Shown one piece after another: positions 6,120 through 9,767 of a stretch of 9,767 nt of DNA. Every line of letters begins with the position of its first letter. Within the stretch, counting starts at the first letter, position 1. The stretch lies in the NCBI GenBank assembly GCA_949287785.1, contig CASEHR010000025.1, positions 1 through 9,767 of the forward strand. The letters run 5' to 3'. The position numbers and the translations under genes were made by a program. The notes beneath the pieces are model-generated. The model made no database searches and was not told the origin of the DNA. It saw nothing but the letters and a program-made list of their open reading frames with translations. The DNA comes from an uncultured Bacillota bacterium (GTDB lineage Bacteria; Bacillota_I; Bacilli_A; Erysipelotrichales; Erysipelotrichaceae).

Positions 6120-7654
6120 TAGTCATTTCCTCCTTTCGCAGTCAATTGGATACGCGGATCGACAACAGTCATCAGCAAGTCACCGATCAGAATCGAGAAG
6201 ATCGATAATCCTGTGAAGATGAAGGTCAGAGTAATGACCATGTTGTTGTTAAAGGATTTGATCGCATCCGGCAACATCTTACCCATGCCCGGTACCGCAA
6301 ATACTGACTCGGTGATTACGGAACCTGAGATACATAAGATGATCGAACTTGGAATACCGTTGACGATCGGAATGATCGCGTTCTTCAAGATATGCTTTCT
6401 GAAGATCTCCTTTTGACTCAATCCCTTAGCTTTGGCAAACTTGACATAGTCGGCATTTGACTGGTCGACCATATAACGTCTGATCCAGATCATGACCGAA
6501 GCTGTACTCATAAGTGCCAGGATGACGATCGGTAAGATATATGATCTGATATCACCGAAACTATAGATCGGGAACTTATCCGGCAGACCAAAACTGAAGC
6601 CTAGCATCTTCATGAAATAGATGAAAGCCAATGATGGTAAAGAGATCATAACATTGATATAGACTGTACCAATCTTATCCTGGATCTTACCCTTATTTCT
6701 TGCCATCGATACACCGGCAGGAATAGCGATAAGATAAGCCAGAACCAAGGATATGATACCAAACAAATATGATATCGAGACCATTGACGGATCCTTATAA
6801 TAACTCTTACAGTTAGCGTAATTATCTGGGAACTTATTCTGATCACGGCTGTCCAAAGCTGATGTCTGTTTATAGACACATGTATGGTAGTTCTCAGATG
6901 TTTTACCTGTACTTCCGTTAGGTAAAGTTCTTTCTTCTGAAACAAGACTTCCCTGATTTTGATTGATGACATCAAGTGTCGAAGAATTCTGATAAGTCGG
7001 ATAAGAAGAACCGAAGTTCAAATTGAGAATATTCTGATGAATGAACGGGAAACTTCCGTCAAAATAGATCAGATAATTGTGTTCGCATCCACTGCACTTG
7101 AGTGCCGGCACACCATTGTAGTCGGTCGCAAAATAGATGCTTCTTTCCATATCAGGATTGTCAGGATCTTCGACTTTCCATGGATGATCGATATAAATAA
7201 AGTTCTTGTAGAAATTGACGATGATCTCCAGTCCGGAAAAATCACGTGTCGCGTAGAAACCACCTTCGACATAATACGAAACGGTGTAGCCATCAGCAGT
7301 GTATTTATCGATGACTTCTTGTGCAACATCACTGTAGTGATATTCGACCATATCTTGTCCATATTCGTCAACGTAAGGTTCCTCTTCAATGAGCATACAA
7401 GCATTGTAGTCACTGCTCGACTGACACATCTCACTCTGTCTTACAAAATCCAGATAACCCAGCTGTTCCCACTTGTTATTCTTGAAGTCGGAAAGAGCAT
7501 CGGGATCACCGCTCAATTTTGACATCTGCCCGGTATCTTCACGGAAGACATTATCACGTGGAATCATGGTGTAGACCATGAGAATAGCGATACTGGTAAC
7601 GACAAAGACAGCAATGATGGCCCGGAACACACGTCCTAGTACATATTTTTTCAT
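6119..7654 (-). CDS. amiC: Oligopeptide ABC transporter permease AmiC/OppB-like, with large extracytoplasmic domain
   Basis: Second channel subunit of the importer. At 511 residues it is far longer than ordinary OppB (about 305-320) but fits the AmiC type (about 500). TM1 is at about 10-31. An extracytoplasmic domain of roughly 260 residues follows (34-294), with conserved-looking FYATRDF (133-139), YLIYFDGSFPFIHQNILNLN (194-213) and YPTYQNSS. The membrane core then has segments at about 295-316, 330-352, 372-394, 425-450 and 474-496. The EAA motif runs from about 402 (DYVKFAKAKGLSQKEIFRKH, 402-421), and DPRIQLTAKGG ends the protein. The external domain has six cysteines (C77, C86, C187, C190, C259, C282), unusual for a Bacillota surface domain. 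The start ATG at 7654 has AGGAGG 4 nt upstream (7664-7659); the longer TTG reading at 7675 would translate the Shine-Dalgarno itself. It is separated from amiA by 83 nt containing a strong hairpin. Confidence 0.94.
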   Translation of the reverse strand: MKKYVLGRVFRAIIAVFVVTSIAILMVYTMIPRDNVFREDTGQMSKLSGDPDALSDFKNNKWEQLGYLDFVRQSEMCQSSSDYNACMLIEEEPYVDEYGQDMVEYHYSDVAQEVIDKYTADGYTVSYYVEGGFYATRDFSGLEIIVNFYKNFIYIDHPWKVEDPDNPDMERSIYFATDYNGVPALKCSGCEHNYLIYFDGSFPFIHQNILNLNFGSSYPTYQNSSTLDVINQNQGSLVSEERTLPNGSTGKTSENYHTCVYKQTSALDSRDQNKFPDNYANCKSYYKDPSMVSISYLFGIISLVLAYLIAIPAGVSMARNKGKIQDKIGTVYINVMISLPSLAFIYFMKMLGFSFGLPDKFPIYSFGDIRSYILPIVILALMSTASVMIWIRRYMVDQSNADYVKFAKAKGLSQKEIFRKHILKNAIIPIVNGIPSSIILCISGSVITESVFAVPGMGKMLPDAIKSFNNNMVITLTFIFTGLSIFSILIGDLLMTVVDPRIQLTAKGGND

Positions 7655-7658
7655 GCTT

Positions 7659-7664
7659 CCTCCT
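7659..7664 (-). promoter_or_regulatory. Ribosome binding site deciding the amiC start
   Basis: AGGAGG, 4 nt before the ATG at 7654. The frame stays open back to a TTG at 7675, but that reading would translate the Shine-Dalgarno as Gly-Gly. Confidence 0.85.
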
Positions 7665-7675
7665 TTATAACTCAA

Positions 7676-7705
7676 GATAAGGGGTTTGATTTAAAACCCC
7701 TTATC
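7676..7705 (-). promoter_or_regulatory. 12-bp hairpin between amiA and amiC
   Basis: The minus-strand RNA GAUAAGGGGUUU (7705-7694), loop UAAAUC, AAACCCCUUAUC (7687-7676) is a 12-bp perfect stem with a 6-nt loop. It lies 32 nt after the amiA stop and 21 nt before the amiC start. The following bases are UUGAG, not a U run, so it is a poor terminator. Such hairpins between a binding-protein gene and its permease genes commonly protect the upstream mRNA from 3' exonucleases or cause partial attenuation, raising receptor over transporter. The structure is seen; the role is inference. Confidence 0.85.
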
Positions 7706-7737
7706 AATTACATACTTGCTCAATAGATATTTAGATA

Positions 7738-9732
7738 TTAGTCAGCTGAGTGGTTGAGCCATGCTTCCTGAGCAGCTTGCCATTGTTCAGTTGTGACCAT
7801 TTCGTTTTGAACTTGGATGTATTTGAGTTTGTATTGACCTGTACCACTCATTGAATATGCTGAGCTGTATGGAGCAACCTTAGTTACTCTTTCACCACGA
7901 GTTTGCATTGAGATCGGTAAGTATAGAGCGTTAGCTAACAGATATGCATCGACCTTCGCAAATGCTTCGTAACGTGCATCAAGATCATCGAGGATAGCCC
8001 ATGCTTCATCGTTCAGACGATCATATTCATCAAGACCGATCAATTCAACGATTTCATTCATTCTGGCAACAGTTGCTGAATCTTCACCTGCAGCAAGTAA
8101 GCCGATGTTCTTCATAAAATCACCGTTTCTTGAGAACGAGAAGACATTGGTGAATGTTGATGGGTCGATATAGTCAGGACCCCAACCGGCTTGTGTATTG
8201 AAATCGTAGTCTGCCATTGTATCTGGATTTGTCATGTTGAATGCAGTATCAATAACAGTATCGTATGGTTGTAAGATGACATCTATGATGATGTTGCCTT
8301 CAGTTGCGCCTTCGATCGAAGCTTTCATCGCATTTGCTCTATCGATGTATGCCTGACCCGAATCACTGATCGCAAGAAGATCGAGATGAACAGGGAATTC
8401 AACACCGTCAGCCTTCGCTGCTTCAACATATTCCATAGCCTTTTCAGGATCATAGAATGCTGAATGTCCGTCACTCAGATCTACTGTTTCACCGGTCAAT
8501 TCTGTGTAAGCCTCTTCAACCAGGTCGACATATAATCTGCCGTCAGATGTCGTTACTAAGTTAGGAACACCATTCAGGTTACGTAAGTTAGCAGCAGCAG
8601 CTTCCTCTGTTAAGTTGACAGCCATGTAAGCTTGTGTATCGAGTGCGTGCTGAACAGCTTTACGTACATTGGTATTGTGGATAGCATCCTGTGATGCCTG
8701 TCTCTCTTCTTCTGTTTCGTGAGCTGTCAAGTTGAAGTTCTGACGGTTGAAGTTCCATTGAATACCGAATGAGTATGAGTTGGTATCAGTCATTGTGATA
8801 TAGCCGTCATACTTGTCAGCGTAGTCTTGATAGTCAGCCCATGAAGCGTTTAATGCAGCTGCATCGTATTGACCATTTTCAAAACCGTTGATCTGTGAAT
8901 AAGTATCTTGACCTGAATCATAGACATAAGTAACTGTATTTAGATGTACATTGTCCAGATCCCAGTAGCTTTCATTTTTAACATATGTGATCTCTGATTG
9001 CGAAACATTTGAGTTCAAGATATATGGTCCGCTGTAAAGGATCGATTCCGGTGTTGTTGTACCGAATGCACATGAATCGCTCTTCTCTTGACCTAATGGG
9101 CAGCCTTGTGACTCAAGGAATTCTTGGTTGATAGGGTAGAGAATCGGATATGTTGTGTATGTGTAGAAATAAGTTGTCGGTGATACGAGTGTATATTCTA
9201 CAGTCTTGTCATCAAGAGCTTTGACACCGACACTTTCCCAAGCCGCATCGCTTCTGTCGCTGTTGACATAGTCATTCAGACCGACGATGAGGTTTTGAAC
9301 TAAGCTCAATGTTTCTGAGTTAGCATCGACAGCGTGGCGTAAGCCGGTGACGAAATCCTGAGCAGTCATATCAGCGTAGTATTCGCCGGTAGCATCAACC
9401 CATGTAACGCCATCACGTAAGTGGAATGTCCATACTGTACTGTCTTCGTTGTATTCGTAAGACTCAGCAGCGGCGCCTACATAATCACCATACTGGTTGT
9501 TTTCTAACAAACCTTCAACAAAGTTGACATTGTGCTGATGGTTGTTAGCCTTGTTTGTTGCGACATAGTCCATACTTTCAAGTTCTTCTGTCGTATAAGT
9601 GACAGTATAGGAATCCTTGTAAGTAACTTCTGTCGTCCCGCTTGTTCCAGGGTCTGTCGTTGTTGTATTGCTACAACCTACTAAAGACAGAGCCATGAAT
9701 GCAGCAAGCGCTAGAGTAAATACTTTCTTCAT
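7738..9732 (-). CDS. amiA: Oligopeptide-binding lipoprotein, AmiA/OppA-like (SBP family 5)
   Basis: Extracellular peptide receptor anchored by lipid, delivering peptides to AmiC/AmiD. The 664-residue product has a lipoprotein signal peptide: basic MKK, a hydrophobic stretch and lipobox LVGC with lipidated C20, then a Ser/Thr-rich linker (21-40). Family 5 binding-protein features: FHLRDGVTWVD (103-113) and MTAQDFVTGLRHAVD (122-136), which closely recall pneumococcal AmiA, then LYSGPYIL (232-239) and GWGPDYIDPSTF in the C-terminal lobe. Besides the lipobox the mature protein has only two cysteines, C211 and C221, ten residues apart in a loop (GCPLGQEKSDSCAFG), suggesting a disulphide. Start: AAGGAGG (9745-9739) lies 6 nt before the ATG at 9732; the in-frame ATG at 9750 would put the Shine-Dalgarno inside the gene. 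First gene of the visible operon; its promoter lies beyond the right edge. Confidence 0.95.
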   Translation of the reverse strand: MKKVFTLALAAFMALSLVGCSNTTTTDPGTSGTTEVTYKDSYTVTYTTEELESMDYVATNKANNHQHNVNFVEGLLENNQYGDYVGAAAESYEYNEDSTVWTFHLRDGVTWVDATGEYYADMTAQDFVTGLRHAVDANSETLSLVQNLIVGLNDYVNSDRSDAAWESVGVKALDDKTVEYTLVSPTTYFYTYTTYPILYPINQEFLESQGCPLGQEKSDSCAFGTTTPESILYSGPYILNSNVSQSEITYVKNESYWDLDNVHLNTVTYVYDSGQDTYSQINGFENGQYDAAALNASWADYQDYADKYDGYITMTDTNSYSFGIQWNFNRQNFNLTAHETEEERQASQDAIHNTNVRKAVQHALDTQAYMAVNLTEEAAAANLRNLNGVPNLVTTSDGRLYVDLVEEAYTELTGETVDLSDGHSAFYDPEKAMEYVEAAKADGVEFPVHLDLLAISDSGQAYIDRANAMKASIEGATEGNIIIDVILQPYDTVIDTAFNMTNPDTMADYDFNTQAGWGPDYIDPSTFTNVFSFSRNGDFMKNIGLLAAGEDSATVARMNEIVELIGLDEYDRLNDEAWAILDDLDARYEAFAKVDAYLLANALYLPISMQTRGERVTKVAPYSSAYSMSGTGQYKLKYIQVQNEMVTTEQWQAAQEAWLNHSAD

Positions 9733-9738
9733 TCTATT

Positions 9739-9745
9739 CCTCCTT
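9739..9745 (-). promoter_or_regulatory. Ribosome binding site deciding the amiA start
   Basis: AAGGAGG on the minus strand, 6 nt before the ATG at 9732. It rules out the in-frame upstream ATG at 9750, which would produce a basic MTRRNR extension encoded by the Shine-Dalgarno region. Confidence 0.85.
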
Positions 9746-9747
9746 GT

Positions 9748-9767
9748 CATGCAATTTTCAATGCATG
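9748..9767. repeat. Short inverted repeat upstream of amiA, at the window edge
   Basis: CATGCA (9748-9753) and TGCATG (9762-9767) are inverted copies separated by 8 nt, just upstream of the amiA ribosome binding site. The element touches the window edge and may be longer. It could be an operator or a leader hairpin; chance cannot be excluded for six base pairs. Confidence 0.35.

Noticed and set aside
6959..7522. A 187-codon plus-strand frame opposite amiC
   Set aside because: It mirrors the external domain of AmiC. Composition is a by-product of the coding strand, and I see no Shine-Dalgarno or domain.

Overview
The window reads as part of a low-to-moderate GC Bacillota (Firmicutes) chromosome. 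The evidence is strong AGGAGG ribosome binding sites, a T-box leader in front of ileS, sepF, and a five-gene oligopeptide transporter whose order and protein architecture match the streptococcal AmiACDEF system. The non-streptococcal details (unusual IleS signature, extra cysteines, lone sepF next to ileS) suggest a different lineage, possibly Erysipelotrichia-like, but that is inference. Every supported gene is on the minus strand, so transcription runs from position 9767 towards 1.

Layout in transcription order. (1) 9732-3160 is the peptide transporter operon: lipoprotein receptor AmiA, permeases AmiC and AmiD, then ATPases AmiE and AmiF. The four transporter-body genes are packed with overlaps or gaps of a few bases. 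AmiA is separated from them by 83 nt holding a 12-bp perfect hairpin. The operon ends at a clear rho-independent terminator (3122-3149). (2) 3093-2299 is a Cof-type HAD phosphatase with a possibly leaderless start. (3) 2254-1847 is sepF (cell division), with its own likely promoter. (4) 1845-1651 is a tRNA-Ile-responsive T-box leader that begins 2 nt after the sepF stop codon. (5) 1633-1 is the N-terminal 544 residues of isoleucyl-tRNA synthetase, which runs off the left edge.

The transporter genes together form one importer: AmiA captures peptides outside the cell, AmiC/AmiD form the channel and AmiE/AmiF drive it with ATP. The T-box lets uncharged tRNA-Ile switch on ileS. sepF beside ileS is the remnant of the conserved division cluster (sepF-ylmG-ylmH-divIVA-ileS), here without the middle genes.

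No stretch over 300 bases lacks a gene. I found no mobile element, CRISPR array, tRNA or rRNA, and no clearly new multi-gene system. The points worth a second look are the HAGT signature in IleS, an 11-nt duplication inside the T-box, a cluster of extracytoplasmic cysteines in AmiC and AmiA, the hairpin between amiA and amiC, the SD-less HAD start and a strong excess of GATC.
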